Assembly (NCBI GenBank): GCA_937974245.1
Contig: CALJKV010000121.1
Span: forward strand, 1-64,000
Direction of reading: 5' to 3'
DNA: 64,000 nucleotides
Source of the DNA: an uncultured Chloroflexota bacterium
Lineage (GTDB): Bacteria > Chloroflexota > Anaerolineae > Aggregatilineales > Phototrophicaceae
Shown here: positions 43,212-52,726 of the stretch, piece by piece
Position numbering within the stretch: the first letter of the stretch is position 1
Layout of the letters: every line of letters starts with the position of its first letter
Translations under genes and position numbers: made by a program
The notes under the pieces: model-generated
Databases searched by the model: none
What the model was told of the DNA's origin: nothing
What the model saw: the letters and a program-made list of their open reading frames with translations, nothing else

Positions 43212-44084
43212 CTAAGGCGCGGTGGTCGCTTCGGCGGTGGCTTCTACCGGCACCTCGGTGGCTTCGGCAGTCGCTTCTACCGGCACTTCGGTGGCTTCAG
43301 CAGTCGCTTCTACCGGCACTTCGGTAACTTCAGCAGTCGCCTCCGCAGTGGCTTCGGGCGTGCCAGCCAGCGCGGCGTCAATGGCTGAGTTAATTGAAGC
43401 AATATCCAATGCCGCCACCGAGCCATTCACCAGAATAGTGGGCGTCCCGGTGAACATTTCGCCCAGTTCACGGGCCGCAGTCAGGGCGGCACTGACAACA
43501 TTATCAGGAAGATTGCTGCCCATACAGGTATCCCAGGCGCCTCTATCCAAACCCAGCGCCTCAACACCGGAAGTCAGACGGTTCTGTGAAAACGCCTGGT
43601 TCACATACGTTCCCTGCCAGCTAAAGAGTGCGTCATGGTACGTCCAGAAGGCGTCCTGTTCCCCGGCACACACGGCGGCTCTGGCTGCACCCAGGCCATT
43701 CACAATACCACCTGTTCCGTAAACCGGCACATAGACGAAGCTGATTTCACCAGCGCGAACCCGATCCATCAGCGGCGGGATCACTTCATCATGAAACTCG
43801 CGGCAGTGCGGGCAGTCAAAGCTGGAATACTCGACTACCTTGACCGGAGCATCCGGGCTGCCGATCAACGGGAAACCTTCTTCTGTCTTGCTCTGCGGCA
43901 AGCCCTCATATCGCGTCAATGAATCCTGCGAGACAGGGGCTTCGGCAGGTTGGGTAGCCAGGATCAGCAGAAAAAATAGGATAGCAACCACCGCGATCAC
44001 ACCAACAACTATAGTGATCTGGCGCTGGCGCTGCTTTTGTCGTTCTCGCTCTTTGCGCCGCTCACGAGTACGGGTTCGAGACAT
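43212..44084 (-). CDS. DsbA/thioredoxin-like disulfide oxidoreductase with repeat tail
   Basis: Encodes 290 residues. A basic start (MSRTRTRERRKERERQKQRQ) precedes a membrane span (ITIVVGVIAVVAILFFLLIL), placing the rest outside the cell. The thioredoxin domain has the redox motif in YSSFDCPHCREF (CPHC) and ends with FTGTPTILVNGSVAAL, where the Thr-Pro is the conserved cis-Pro. Two further cysteines (VCAGEQ and DTCMGS) may form a disulfide. The last 45 residues repeat EVPVEATAEAT. It would form or reshuffle disulfides in secreted proteins or assist c-type cytochromes. Confidence 0.92.
   Translation of the reverse strand: MSRTRTRERRKERERQKQRQRQITIVVGVIAVVAILFFLLILATQPAEAPVSQDSLTRYEGLPQSKTEEGFPLIGSPDAPVKVVEYSSFDCPHCREFHDEVIPPLMDRVRAGEISFVYVPVYGTGGIVNGLGAARAAVCAGEQDAFWTYHDALFSWQGTYVNQAFSQNRLTSGVEALGLDRGAWDTCMGSNLPDNVVSAALTAARELGEMFTGTPTILVNGSVAALDIASINSAIDAALAGTPEATAEATAEVTEVPVEATAEATEVPVEATAEATEVPVEATAEATTAP
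43240..43338. repeat. 33-bp tandem repeat, three copies, in the DsbA-like gene
   Basis: Units at 43240-43272, 43273-43305 and 43306-43338 begin GCTTCTACCGGCAC and differ at a few bases. On the minus strand they code an 11-residue unit of the EVPVEATAEAT type. Copy number may vary by slippage. Confidence 0.85.
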
Positions 44085-44219
44085 AACTCTTCACTCCTCT
44101 CAGGTAGATTAAACTGTGCGGCGCGACTGCCCCACACCTAAAACGGAGTGATTATACAGATCAGAGCGAACAGCGGCGAGTCTGGAAAGCGTTTTTTAGA
44201 CATTTCTCATCGAAAATGC

Positions 44220-45941
44220 TTAACTACTGCTGCCGATGGCCTGCTGTGCCAAGGCGCTTTGCGGCGCAAACTCATCTGAGATAATCTCGACCACCGTGCC
44301 ATCCTCCGCCCAATCATAGAGCGTCTTGCCATCCTGGGCGCTTGACATCACACAGCCATAGGTATACGGATACCCTACATTCCCGCCACCCAGATAGGTG
44401 CCATTCGGAAGCGTCACCGCGCCATGAAAACCGTTCATCAGGCCGGGAGAAACTTCATACATCCCCATGAACCATTCCATTTCCCATTGGCTGCACCCGG
44501 TCGCGCCGCACAGCGTATAACTGCTGCCTAAAGAAAGCGGCTCGTGGTTGAGTATCTGGTAAATGCCGGGGGAGGTTGGCGCGGTATCAACGCCGGAGGA
44601 GATTAACCAGTTATACACCAACTGGCCGTTCTCAAACGCCATCAGAGTCTGGGTGCGCAGGTCAACGACAATCCGCTTGTTCATCACCGGGTCGAGCGGC
44701 AGCGCCACATCCCGTGAGGGCAGATTGATGACATCGCCCACAAATATCTCATTCAGGTCACGCCCGCCATTAACATCCTCAATCAGGTAATAAGGAATAC
44801 CCGTCTTGCGAGAGATGCGGAAAGCCGTATCACCACGTTCGACCTCATAGGTAGATGCATAGTAGCGGATACGCAAGTGCACTTCGGCGTCCCCATTAAT
44901 GATGGCCTCACGCATCTTTTCTTTGGTCTCCACCGGGTCAAGGTAACGGACAGCGATATCGGGCGGGTTGAGTGATTGGTTCTGGGCGGTGATAAACGCA
45001 TCAAAAGGCGCATCGCGCAGCATCAAACCCGTCAGACCGGCCTCTACCCAGGAAGCCCGCACCTCCTCCCCTACCGACCAATACACCTGCTCATCGCGGA
45101 AGGGGTCATAGCCGGTAATCGCAAGCGGCTGGGACACGAACGCCAACGCATCATCGAGGTAAGGCTGCGGGTCGGTCATGGTTGGGTTGAGTGGCGACAT
45201 CAGTAGATCAAGGCGGCGGTTGGCGGCAATCGTAGCGGTATCCTGTGTCAACCGTTCCATCATGAGTGGAATATTCAGCAACCGTCCATCGCGCCCTGGC
45301 ACGCCTGTAAGCTGGCTGTCGCGCCATTCATATCCGGCATTATACGCGGGAATATCGGTGTAAGTCGTCATATCCAGCAGGAAGGTCTGGGCGGTGCTGT
45401 AGTCTAGGCCAACCACTGGCGTTACGTCTGCGCCGAACGGCACGCCGGTCATTCCCGCGTTACGAGCCGCTTCCGCCGTTTTTTGAGCGTCCAGCAGAAG
45501 CCCCAGGTCAGCCGGTGTAACCTGCCAGGTACGTTCCTGGTCAATCAGTTCGATCCTGGTGGCATTATCCCAGGCGTCTTGCAACACGGCAGTGGCCTCG
45601 TCTATCGTGAGGTCGCTCAGATTGACACCCAGCGCCCAGGTATTAGGGAAGATACGCCCGGTGAACACATGCGATGCGATGAACAGGAGGAATATCACAA
45701 CAATCACACCCACTATGCCGAGCAGAATCGTCCGGGTATGGGTGACATACCACAACGCATCCCGCAGCAGCAGGATTCCGCGATCCGCCACGCCCCCCAC
45801 GCCGGGTGGCAGGGTGACACGCGGCGTTTTCACCGTCTCGCGCCGGGCTACCATACTACCCCCGGTGCGACGTCCTTTACGCGCCGCATGACGTTCCCGC
45901 AGGCGGCTCTTTTGTTGTGATCTTGGATCCGATGTGCCCAT
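44220..45941 (-). CDS. L,D-transpeptidase (YkuD) with LysM and PG-binding domains
   Basis: Encodes 573 residues. A basic N-terminus precedes a membrane span (IVGVIVVIFLLFIASHVF, near 77-94). Next come one or two PG_binding_4/VanW-like domains (residues 100-350), a LysM-like stretch (YEVERGDTAFRISRKTGIPY ending GDVINLPS), then the YkuD domain. The YkuD begins NKRIVVDLRTQTLMAFENGQ and carries GFHGAVTL and TYGCVMSS. The family motif is S/T-H-G-C; here the His before Gly-Cys is Tyr, while the catalytic Cys and a distant His are kept. It should crosslink peptidoglycan outside the membrane. GAGGGA precedes the start. Confidence 0.92.
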   Translation of the reverse strand: MGTSDPRSQQKSRLRERHAARKGRRTGGSMVARRETVKTPRVTLPPGVGGVADRGILLLRDALWYVTHTRTILLGIVGVIVVIFLLFIASHVFTGRIFPNTWALGVNLSDLTIDEATAVLQDAWDNATRIELIDQERTWQVTPADLGLLLDAQKTAEAARNAGMTGVPFGADVTPVVGLDYSTAQTFLLDMTTYTDIPAYNAGYEWRDSQLTGVPGRDGRLLNIPLMMERLTQDTATIAANRRLDLLMSPLNPTMTDPQPYLDDALAFVSQPLAITGYDPFRDEQVYWSVGEEVRASWVEAGLTGLMLRDAPFDAFITAQNQSLNPPDIAVRYLDPVETKEKMREAIINGDAEVHLRIRYYASTYEVERGDTAFRISRKTGIPYYLIEDVNGGRDLNEIFVGDVINLPSRDVALPLDPVMNKRIVVDLRTQTLMAFENGQLVYNWLISSGVDTAPTSPGIYQILNHEPLSLGSSYTLCGATGCSQWEMEWFMGMYEVSPGLMNGFHGAVTLPNGTYLGGGNVGYPYTYGCVMSSAQDGKTLYDWAEDGTVVEIISDEFAPQSALAQQAIGSSS

Positions 45942-46043
45942 TTTCAGTCCCTCAGAAAACCCAACTCAACACGTTTCATCGCCCCTGATTCACCCTAATC
46001 TTACCAGATTCGACGCCGAGAGGTAAATTCACGACAAAGCAAA

Positions 46044-46067
46044 CAGGATGCACCCTCGCGCATCCTG
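46044..46067 (-). terminator. Rho-independent terminator after the propeller-cytochrome gene
   Basis: CAGGATGC (46044-46051) pairs with GCATCCTG (46060-46067), and on the minus strand the stem is followed by TTTGCTTTGT. It begins about 40 bases past the stop of the upstream gene. Confidence 0.65.
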
Positions 46068-46104
46068 TCCGGAATTTCATAGCCAAGCAGTAGGCAGCAA
46101 ACCG

Positions 46105-48228
46105 CTACTCTGAATTCTCAGGGACGTAATTATCACGCAGGTAGCGCAAATAGGCGATCACGTCCAGAACGTGCTGGTCGTCCCAGTCAATGCGGCCACC
46201 GTTGGGAGGCATCGAGACGCCGGTCGTATTCAGCGGGTGATCTGCCGAACGCCCTTCCTTGATAAACGTGAGGAGTTCGTTATCGGGCGCATACTGGACG
46301 AGGAGCGATGTCACCAGCGGCAAGCCGAGGTTCGGAATGCCTTCGCCATTCAAGCCATGACAGGCAAAGCAGGTTTCCCCGTAATACGTCTGCCCGCGCT
46401 GCCAATCGCCCGCGTGGGATGGCGTAACGGTGAGTTCCGGGTGCGGCGTGGCAGTGGGATACGGTGTAAAGGTCGGTTGCGGCGTGGCGTCTACCTCGGA
46501 AACATGCGACGCCGATAGAAACTCTGCGCCACTGATGACGTATATTTCCCCAGCATTAACGTACTGATTGTTGAAGCCGTCCCCGCCCATGCCATTCGGC
46601 GCAATGTCCGGCACGCCATCACCGTCCACATCATAGACTGACATGGCATAAGCCATCATGTCATAATCATCTATCCCGATGACATAGTGTACGCGCAGTC
46701 CCTCCGGCAGCGAGTCGCCCAGGATGATACGCCCGTTATCGCTGGGGATGCCGCCCGTCGCGCCGAAAAGAACAGTCAGCATCCCGGCATTCCGCCGGAT
46801 TCGGCCATTCGACCCGGTGGGATCATAATTGGGCGCACCATAAAACATATCATCTACACCATCACCATCCAGGTCGGCAGCCCGCAGTGTATCGCCACCC
46901 TTGCTGTCCGGTTGGTCGGGATAGACAACCACTGTCCGTGACGGGTCGGGATTCGCCAAATCGAACATCTGCCCGGCAAACGGCTCATGGGTATAGATGA
47001 TCCAGGCTTCCCCGGCTTCATCCATCAGCGCATCTGGTGGCCCGTTACCCACCAGCGTACCGACCAGCAAATCAAGGCGGCCATCACCATCCATATCGCC
47101 AACGGCGATTTCTTCTCCGAGCAGGTCGTTGACGCCCTGCCCATATACTACCGTAACAGTGTTATCTACCGGGTGCCCGGTTTCATCAATCTTCGTTGCC
47201 AGGTCAATTGTCTGCCCGCGCAGAAAGGCATTGCCATAGACCACAAACACCTCTCCGCTGTTATAACGCTTGTTATCCGGGCCATCGCCACCGCCAAACG
47301 AGTTGCCGCCCAAACCGCTGGATGCCCGCCACAGCGCCGCGCTGAGGATCGCATCCTCGTATCCATCGCCATTCAAATCCGAACCGAAGACACAACTCCC
47401 CAGTAAATCATCAAAGTCCGCACCGATAAAACGGGTCGCATCTGTGGGCGGTGTACGGATATCAATGACCGGCCCGTAATGCTCCCGCATATCCGCCCCA
47501 CCGTAGATGATCCAGGCTTCCCCGGCATTGATGCGGCTGTTATCTATGCCGTCGGCCTGATTCGCCCCCAGGAGTAAATCCGGGAAGCCATCGCCGTCAA
47601 AATCGCCGCCTTCCACCCACAAGCCCAGGCGGTCTTCGTCATTATCTCCATAAATCAGGATCATATTTTCCGGGGGTGTAAGCAGGTCAATATCCTGCTG
47701 AACACCGAAGGCAATGTCACCAAACAGGAGATAGACCGCGCCACCATTATGCCGCTGTCGGTCGGGGCCGTCGCTGTTCTGGGCGCTAAACAAGAGGTCG
47801 TCGTAACCATCCCCGTTGAAGTCCGCGATATAGAGTTCCGTCCCGGCCATGTCGCCAGGATATGCGCCAAAAATCGAAATCACACGCTGGCGGGGTTGGA
47901 GGGCATCCATCACCATGACACCTCCAATCTGGCACTGATTCATGACAATCCGCAGATGTCCGGCGCTGCCCCGGTTGAGTGGGCTGGCATTCTGCCCGGT
48001 AATGGCGATATCGGCGCAGCCATCCCCATCGAAATCGCCAATATCGAGCGGTTTGCCGGTGGTGGATGCCCCCATCGGCACATCATAAAACGTGAACTGT
48101 CCAACCTGACTCGTATCGGTCAAATCCCAGACCGGCGGCACACTCGATACGGATTGGGCAAGGACGGCAGATAATCCAAAACCAATCGCCGCCGCCAGTA
48201 AACTTATAAGCAGGTGTTGTTTTCTCAT
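46105..48228 (-). CDS. Secreted FG-GAP propeller fused to a c-type cytochrome
   Basis: Encodes 707 residues with a signal peptide (MRKQHLLISLLAAAIGFGLS, cut near VLAQS). Seven calcium-binding FG-GAP loops are visible in order: DFDGDGCADIAITG, DFNGDGYDDLLFSA, DFDGDGFPDLLLGA, DLNGDGYEDAILSA, DMDGDGRLDLLVGT, DLDGDGVDDMFYGA and DVDGDGVPDIAPNG, forming a seven-bladed propeller. After a Thr/Pro linker (ATPQPTFTPYPTATP), a class I cytochrome c domain holds one haem motif, ETCFACHG, with the axial Met likely in GVSMPPNGG. The protein would be outside the membrane and move electrons. The DUF362 gene is upstream on the same strand. Confidence 0.93.
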   Translation of the reverse strand: MRKQHLLISLLAAAIGFGLSAVLAQSVSSVPPVWDLTDTSQVGQFTFYDVPMGASTTGKPLDIGDFDGDGCADIAITGQNASPLNRGSAGHLRIVMNQCQIGGVMVMDALQPRQRVISIFGAYPGDMAGTELYIADFNGDGYDDLLFSAQNSDGPDRQRHNGGAVYLLFGDIAFGVQQDIDLLTPPENMILIYGDNDEDRLGLWVEGGDFDGDGFPDLLLGANQADGIDNSRINAGEAWIIYGGADMREHYGPVIDIRTPPTDATRFIGADFDDLLGSCVFGSDLNGDGYEDAILSAALWRASSGLGGNSFGGGDGPDNKRYNSGEVFVVYGNAFLRGQTIDLATKIDETGHPVDNTVTVVYGQGVNDLLGEEIAVGDMDGDGRLDLLVGTLVGNGPPDALMDEAGEAWIIYTHEPFAGQMFDLANPDPSRTVVVYPDQPDSKGGDTLRAADLDGDGVDDMFYGAPNYDPTGSNGRIRRNAGMLTVLFGATGGIPSDNGRIILGDSLPEGLRVHYVIGIDDYDMMAYAMSVYDVDGDGVPDIAPNGMGGDGFNNQYVNAGEIYVISGAEFLSASHVSEVDATPQPTFTPYPTATPHPELTVTPSHAGDWQRGQTYYGETCFACHGLNGEGIPNLGLPLVTSLLVQYAPDNELLTFIKEGRSADHPLNTTGVSMPPNGGRIDWDDQHVLDVIAYLRYLRDNYVPENSE

Positions 48229-48360
48229 TGAGTAAGCCTCGTTCTTAGTGGTAACGGGTGAGACAGGGATATAGTCCGATGATGCGATATCGGGTTGGCA
48301 GACATCCCCTTGGATGCCCCTGCCTTCTACTTTTTTCTACTCAAACCTTTTACTGCGACC

Positions 48361-49575
48361 TTACACCTGTTCCCCGACGCGGATTCGTAACGCGGGGTCA
48401 GCGGTGAGCATCACGGTGAGACCATCCGGCCAGGGCAACCCACCGGGCATGACGATAATCTGGTCAGGTCGCCCGCCCTGCAAGCGGTTATAAGCATAGT
48501 TGATATGGGTCGGCACATCCACCCCGGCCATATCTTCAAAAGTGGGGAGTGCCCGGTATCCGGCGGCAGCATCACTACCCCAGGTGACACGCACGAACCA
48601 CCAGTTCAACCCGTCTGATTCACCTGGGTACGGGTCAGCCCGCAACGCGTCCGCCGGTGTTTGCTGGCGTCCCCACAAGAGCGTCAGGAGCGCCACCTGG
48701 TCGTGACTCACCACGTCATCTGAAGCGATAATCAGTGGTTGGTCTAATGTCAGGGCATAACCATCGTCCGGGCCATAGGTCGTGAGCGCCCGGTCAACCA
48801 GTGTCAGGGTGAGCCGCTGTTTATTGGCAAGCTGCGGAATCTCGTTGATTTCGGCAATTCGCTCGTGGAAACTGTCTCCGTCCCGGTGCAACGCCATGCG
48901 GCTGTGATCGCTGATCCAGCCTACCGCATTTTTCAGGCCGAGCGACGCTCCAGCCAGGACGTGTTTCCCCAGCCGAGGCAGATTAATGATGTGGTCTACC
49001 TCGTCCAGGATAGCAGCCACATACAGGTCATCACCCCAGTGATGCTCGCCCGACAGGATACCAGGAATATAAGCCTGCTCAAACGGCACTTCCTCAAAGC
49101 AGTGGATGATCGCGCCTGAGTCCTCAGCGGCGGCCAGCAGCCCGTTCTGGCGCATATTGTCACGGGTTGAGCCTTTCGTTTGATCCGCCAGGTGACGCAC
49201 AAACAACGCGCCGCTCATATCCCCGACATATATCGTCCCCGCCCCGGATTCCTGTAAAAGACGGATCACGCCGGTCAGGACAGCAGGAGAAGTCACCGAC
49301 GGCGGGCCATAGTTCGAGTTGCTGGCAACTTTGATAAAGACCGAGTCCCCGGCCTTTAGCCAACTCAGGTCGGTGCTGGCAAGCAGCGCATCCCGTACCG
49401 CCGCCTCAGTGGTTGTCGCCGCTGGATCGAAACGGTGAAGATGCACCTTACTGGTGCGGGCGGGTGTATTCTGGGCAAACAGGCTTTTACGCCCCAACAG
49501 GAGCGCCAGCAGGCCACCGCCAACGGCCTGGAGAAACCGCCGCCGAGAGAGAGAGGTCAAGTCAAGAGCTTGCAT
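48361..49575 (-). CDS. Tat-exported DUF362-family protein
   Basis: Encodes 404 residues from the ATG of MQALDLTSLSRRRFLQAVGG, with GGGGAG upstream; an earlier ATG five codons back lacks it. The twin-arginine SRRRFLQ and hydrophobic stretch predict export of a folded protein. The body matches DUF362 (for example WLKAGDSVFIKVASNSNYGP and GSTRDNMRQNG), a family often linked to iron-sulfur or cofactor proteins. No cysteine cluster is visible, so no cluster is claimed. On the minus strand a perfect TATAAT at 49615-49610 lies about 35 bases upstream, with a weak -35. It is 132 bases before the propeller-cytochrome gene. Confidence 0.85.
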   Translation of the reverse strand: MQALDLTSLSRRRFLQAVGGGLLALLLGRKSLFAQNTPARTSKVHLHRFDPAATTTEAAVRDALLASTDLSWLKAGDSVFIKVASNSNYGPPSVTSPAVLTGVIRLLQESGAGTIYVGDMSGALFVRHLADQTKGSTRDNMRQNGLLAAAEDSGAIIHCFEEVPFEQAYIPGILSGEHHWGDDLYVAAILDEVDHIINLPRLGKHVLAGASLGLKNAVGWISDHSRMALHRDGDSFHERIAEINEIPQLANKQRLTLTLVDRALTTYGPDDGYALTLDQPLIIASDDVVSHDQVALLTLLWGRQQTPADALRADPYPGESDGLNWWFVRVTWGSDAAAGYRALPTFEDMAGVDVPTHINYAYNRLQGGRPDQIIVMPGGLPWPDGLTVMLTADPALRIRVGEQV

Positions 49576-49671
49576 CAAAATGCTCCCCAATGCTATATCT
49601 AGTAGTGAGATTATAGCGCAAACCAGGTTGAACCGTTATCATTTGTGCTTAAAATCACGAATTAAACTTGT

Positions 49672-49700
49672 TTGCACATCTCAAATCCTTTCGCTACAAT
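49672..49700 (+). promoter_or_regulatory. Candidate promoter for the Liv/CoA-ligase cluster
   Basis: TTGCAC (49672-49677) and TACAAT (49695-49700) lie exactly 17 bases apart. The -35 is weak and the -10 good, which fits a regulated gene. The leader to the ATG at 49754 is about 47 bases. Confidence 0.45.
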
Positions 49701-49753
49701 CGTCACATATTAGTTGTAATAGACATCTTGTAAAGATAATTATTGAGGAATGC

Positions 49754-50533
49754 ATGGTAGATACAATAAAATTGCATGTTCAGAATATTTCTTTGAACTT
49801 TGGCGGTATCCGTGCCTTACTCGGTGTAGATTTCCAGGTACGCCAGGGAGAAATCCTGGCGGTTATCGGCCCCAATGGCGCCGGGAAAACCAGCCTCATC
49901 AACAGTATCACCGGCTTCTACCAACCCCAGGATGGGGCGATTCTCTTTGAAGGGCGCAATATCACCCAATTGCCTCCTTATAAACGCGCTCAAATTGGTG
50001 TTTCCCGCACGTTCCAGAATATCGCACTCTACACTAATATGACCTCGCTCGATAACCTGATGGCCGCCCGGCACATCCACATGAAGAGCAACATGCTCAC
50101 CGGGGCGCTGTTCGTCGGCCCGGCCAAGCGCGAGGAAATCGCCCATCGCCAGGTCGTCGAGGAGATCATTAATTTCCTGGAAATGGAAAGTGTTCGCAAA
50201 ACCATTGTCGGCAACCTGAGTTATGGACTGCGAAAACGGGTTGAACTGGGACGGGCGCTGGCGCTGGAGCCAACATTGCTGCTCTTAGACGAGCCGATGG
50301 CCGGGATGAATGTCGAAGAAAAAGAGGATATGGCACGCTTCATCCTGGATATTCACGAACGGCAGAATATGACGATTATGCTGATTGAGCATGATATGGG
50401 TTTAGTGATGGATATTTCTGACCGGGTTGTAGCGTTAGATTTCGGGCGCAAAATTGCCGAAGGCACGCCCGATGAGATCAAGCAGAACCCGGCAGTCGTT
50501 CAGGCTTATCTGGGACAGGAGGTGGCGGAATGA
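49754..50533 (+). CDS. livG: Branched-chain-type ABC transporter ATPase (LivG-like)
   Basis: Encodes 259 residues from the ATG of MVDTIKLHVQNISLNFGG, behind GAGG. Walker A is GPNGAGKTS, the Liv-specific loop is GVSRTFQNIALYTNM, the signature motif reads NLSYGLRKRVELGRAL, and Walker B is LLLLDEPMAGM. It should power the LivH/LivM pair in the same operon. Its stop overlaps the start of the acyl-CoA synthetase gene by four bases (ATGA). The symbol reflects family; the imported compound is probably not an amino acid, given the neighbours. Confidence 0.93.
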   Translation: MVDTIKLHVQNISLNFGGIRALLGVDFQVRQGEILAVIGPNGAGKTSLINSITGFYQPQDGAILFEGRNITQLPPYKRAQIGVSRTFQNIALYTNMTSLDNLMAARHIHMKSNMLTGALFVGPAKREEIAHRQVVEEIINFLEMESVRKTIVGNLSYGLRKRVELGRALALEPTLLLLDEPMAGMNVEEKEDMARFILDIHERQNMTIMLIEHDMGLVMDISDRVVALDFGRKIAEGTPDEIKQNPAVVQAYLGQEVAE

Positions 50534-52506
50534 CCACAACCACCGCGACAAACGGCAGCCAACCCGAACGCATTTTTTCCTCGAAAGAATCTCTCACGCT
50601 CCCCGATCTCCAACCAGACCTGGATACATTGCCAAAGAACTTCCTGGCACGGGTGCATGAGTTGGGCAGCCAGGTCGCCATGCGTAAAAAGGATTACGGC
50701 ATCTGGTTGGAATACACCTGGAATGACTGTTACCAGCATGTGCGTGATTTCTGCCTGGGGCTGGTTTCAATGGGGCTGAAGCGCGACGACAAGGTATGCA
50801 TTATTGGAGAAAATGACCCCGAATTTTACTGGGCGGAAGTCGCTATCCATGCTGCCGGGGGCATCACCAGCGCGATTTTCACGGACGCAAACCTGCAAGA
50901 ACTCGAATACGTTATCAATAATTCCGATTCAATCTTCCTGCTGGCACATAACCAGGAACAGTGCGACAAAGCACTTGACCTCAAAGACAATCTGCCCAAT
51001 ATCCATAAGGTGATCTATTGGGATGACAAAGGGCTATGGAATTATAACAATCCCTGGTTGATGAGCTTCCAGGAAGTCGAAGTGCTTGGTCAGCAGTACC
51101 GCGCCGCGCACCCCGAAAAGTTTGAAGAACTCATTGGGGTGGGACACGCCGATGATATCGCTATCTTCAGCTATACATCCGGCACAACCAGCCTGCCCAA
51201 AGGCGCGATGATTAGCCACCGCAACCTGATTTACGGCAACCTGCACGCCCGCCAGCTTGAACCCTCCTACTCCACTGATGAGTACGTGTCGTTCAGCCCA
51301 CTGGCGTGGATTACTGAGCAGAGCCTGGGGCTGGCGGGCCACCTGCTCACCGGCTTCAAGGTCAATTTCCCTGAAGGGCCGATGACAGTGCAAACGGATA
51401 TTCGGGAGATCGCCCCCAGCCACCTGTTGTTCCCCAGTCGGATATGGGAAGGGCTGGCCGGTCTGACTTTCGTGCGTCTCAACGATAGCTCGTGGATAAA
51501 TCGACTGCTGTTCGCGGCTTTCATGCCGGTTGCCAACAAAGTTATTGACCTGGAAGACGCCCAAAAGCCGATTGGCCTGCATTGGCGGTTCATGCGGTGG
51601 GTGGGGGAATATGCCGTCTTCCAACCACTGCGCGACAAACTGGGCATGGTGCGGATGCGTACCGCGTTCACTTCCGGCGCGGCGCTCAGCCCGGACTTTT
51701 TACGCTTCTTCCGTGCTATCGGCGTCGAACTCAAGAACCTCTACGGCTCAACCGAGGGGCAGGCACACACCCTGCACTATGCCGGGAACATCAAACTGGG
51801 CAGTGTTGGCAGTCCGCCACCGGGCGTGGAAATTATCATCGCCGATGATGGTGAAATCCTGGTACGCAGCCGCTCTATCTTCCGGGGATACTACAAAGAC
51901 CCGGAAAAGAGCGCGGAAGCCATCAGCGAAGATGGTTGGTTCCATACCGGAGATGCCGGGTATATTGACGAGGACGGTCACCTGTACTATCTGGATCGCG
52001 TCAAGGACATGATCGAACTGGCAAACGGGGAACGGTTCAGCCCGCAATACATTGAAATTCGTCTGAAGTTCAGCCGTTACATCCAGGATGTGATGGCGGT
52101 GGGCGGTTTCGACATGGAATTCGTTACGGCCATCATCACGATTGACTTTGACAACGTGGCCCGTTGGGCGGAGAAGAATCGCATCTCCTTCACAACGTTC
52201 GTGGATTTGTCCCAGAAACCGGAAGTCTACGAATTGGTTAAGAAGGACGTGGAGCGCCTGAACGAGACCCTGCCTCCGGCGGCCCGCATCAGGAAGTTCG
52301 TCATCCTTCACAAGAGTTTTGATGCTGACGAAGCTGAACTGACGCGCACCCGTAAGCTGAAACGGCGGGTGCTGGAACAGAAGTATGGCGAGATGCTGGA
52401 TGCCATGTACGGCGATAAAGACCAGGTTACAGTGAGCGCCGAGGTCAAGTACCGCGATGGTCGTACCGGCGTGGTCGAGACATCTGTCACGGTCTGCAAG
52501 ATGTGA
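50530..52506 (+). CDS. Long-chain-type acyl-CoA synthetase (AMP-forming)
   Basis: Encodes 658 residues of the adenylating superfamily. It would activate a carboxylic acid with ATP, then join CoA. Motifs: the P-loop YTSGTTSLPKGAMISHRNL, the A5 motif LYGSTEGQAHTLHYAG, the hinge stretch GWFHTGDAGYIDEDGHL and YLDRVKDMIELANGERF, typical of long-chain FadD15-like enzymes. The C-terminal catalytic Lys is in the RTRKLKRRVLEQKYGE region, though which Lys acts is uncertain. It starts within the last codon of livG. Being placed inside an importer operon suggests it activates the imported acid. Confidence 0.92.
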   Translation: MTTTTATNGSQPERIFSSKESLTLPDLQPDLDTLPKNFLARVHELGSQVAMRKKDYGIWLEYTWNDCYQHVRDFCLGLVSMGLKRDDKVCIIGENDPEFYWAEVAIHAAGGITSAIFTDANLQELEYVINNSDSIFLLAHNQEQCDKALDLKDNLPNIHKVIYWDDKGLWNYNNPWLMSFQEVEVLGQQYRAAHPEKFEELIGVGHADDIAIFSYTSGTTSLPKGAMISHRNLIYGNLHARQLEPSYSTDEYVSFSPLAWITEQSLGLAGHLLTGFKVNFPEGPMTVQTDIREIAPSHLLFPSRIWEGLAGLTFVRLNDSSWINRLLFAAFMPVANKVIDLEDAQKPIGLHWRFMRWVGEYAVFQPLRDKLGMVRMRTAFTSGAALSPDFLRFFRAIGVELKNLYGSTEGQAHTLHYAGNIKLGSVGSPPPGVEIIIADDGEILVRSRSIFRGYYKDPEKSAEAISEDGWFHTGDAGYIDEDGHLYYLDRVKDMIELANGERFSPQYIEIRLKFSRYIQDVMAVGGFDMEFVTAIITIDFDNVARWAEKNRISFTTFVDLSQKPEVYELVKKDVERLNETLPPAARIRKFVILHKSFDADEAELTRTRKLKRRVLEQKYGEMLDAMYGDKDQVTVSAEVKYRDGRTGVVETSVTVCKM

Positions 52507-52508
52507 TC

Positions 52509-52717
52509 AGAGTCATCAGTCGTCGGTTATCAGTGGTCAGTTATTATAGGGCCTGGCCTCGACCCAATATCATCTGAATCACGCGAAACCGTCTAGCAAC
52601 AAACATTTCCCTGCACACGGCGCTGAGATCAAGCGCATGTTGACCGCGTTCATCAAAAAACCACGAGCCAATAAATGAACGCTGATAACCGAATACTGAC
52701 AACTAATAACTGAGAAC
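52509..52717. repeat. Degenerate TCAGTGGTCAGTTATC-type repeats
   Basis: Around 52514-52545 the DNA reads CATCAGTCGTCGGTTATCAGTGGTCAG. Near 52681-52715 inverted-sense strings GATAACCGAATACTGAC and AACTAATAACTGAG follow. It fills a 220-base gap inside the Liv cluster and belongs with 7960-7998 and 58535-58566. Confidence 0.55.
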
Positions 52718-52726
52718 TTTAAACTT

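Noticed and set aside
43240..43338. Possible CRISPR array
   Set aside because: Units are contiguous without spacers and encode in-frame peptide repeats.
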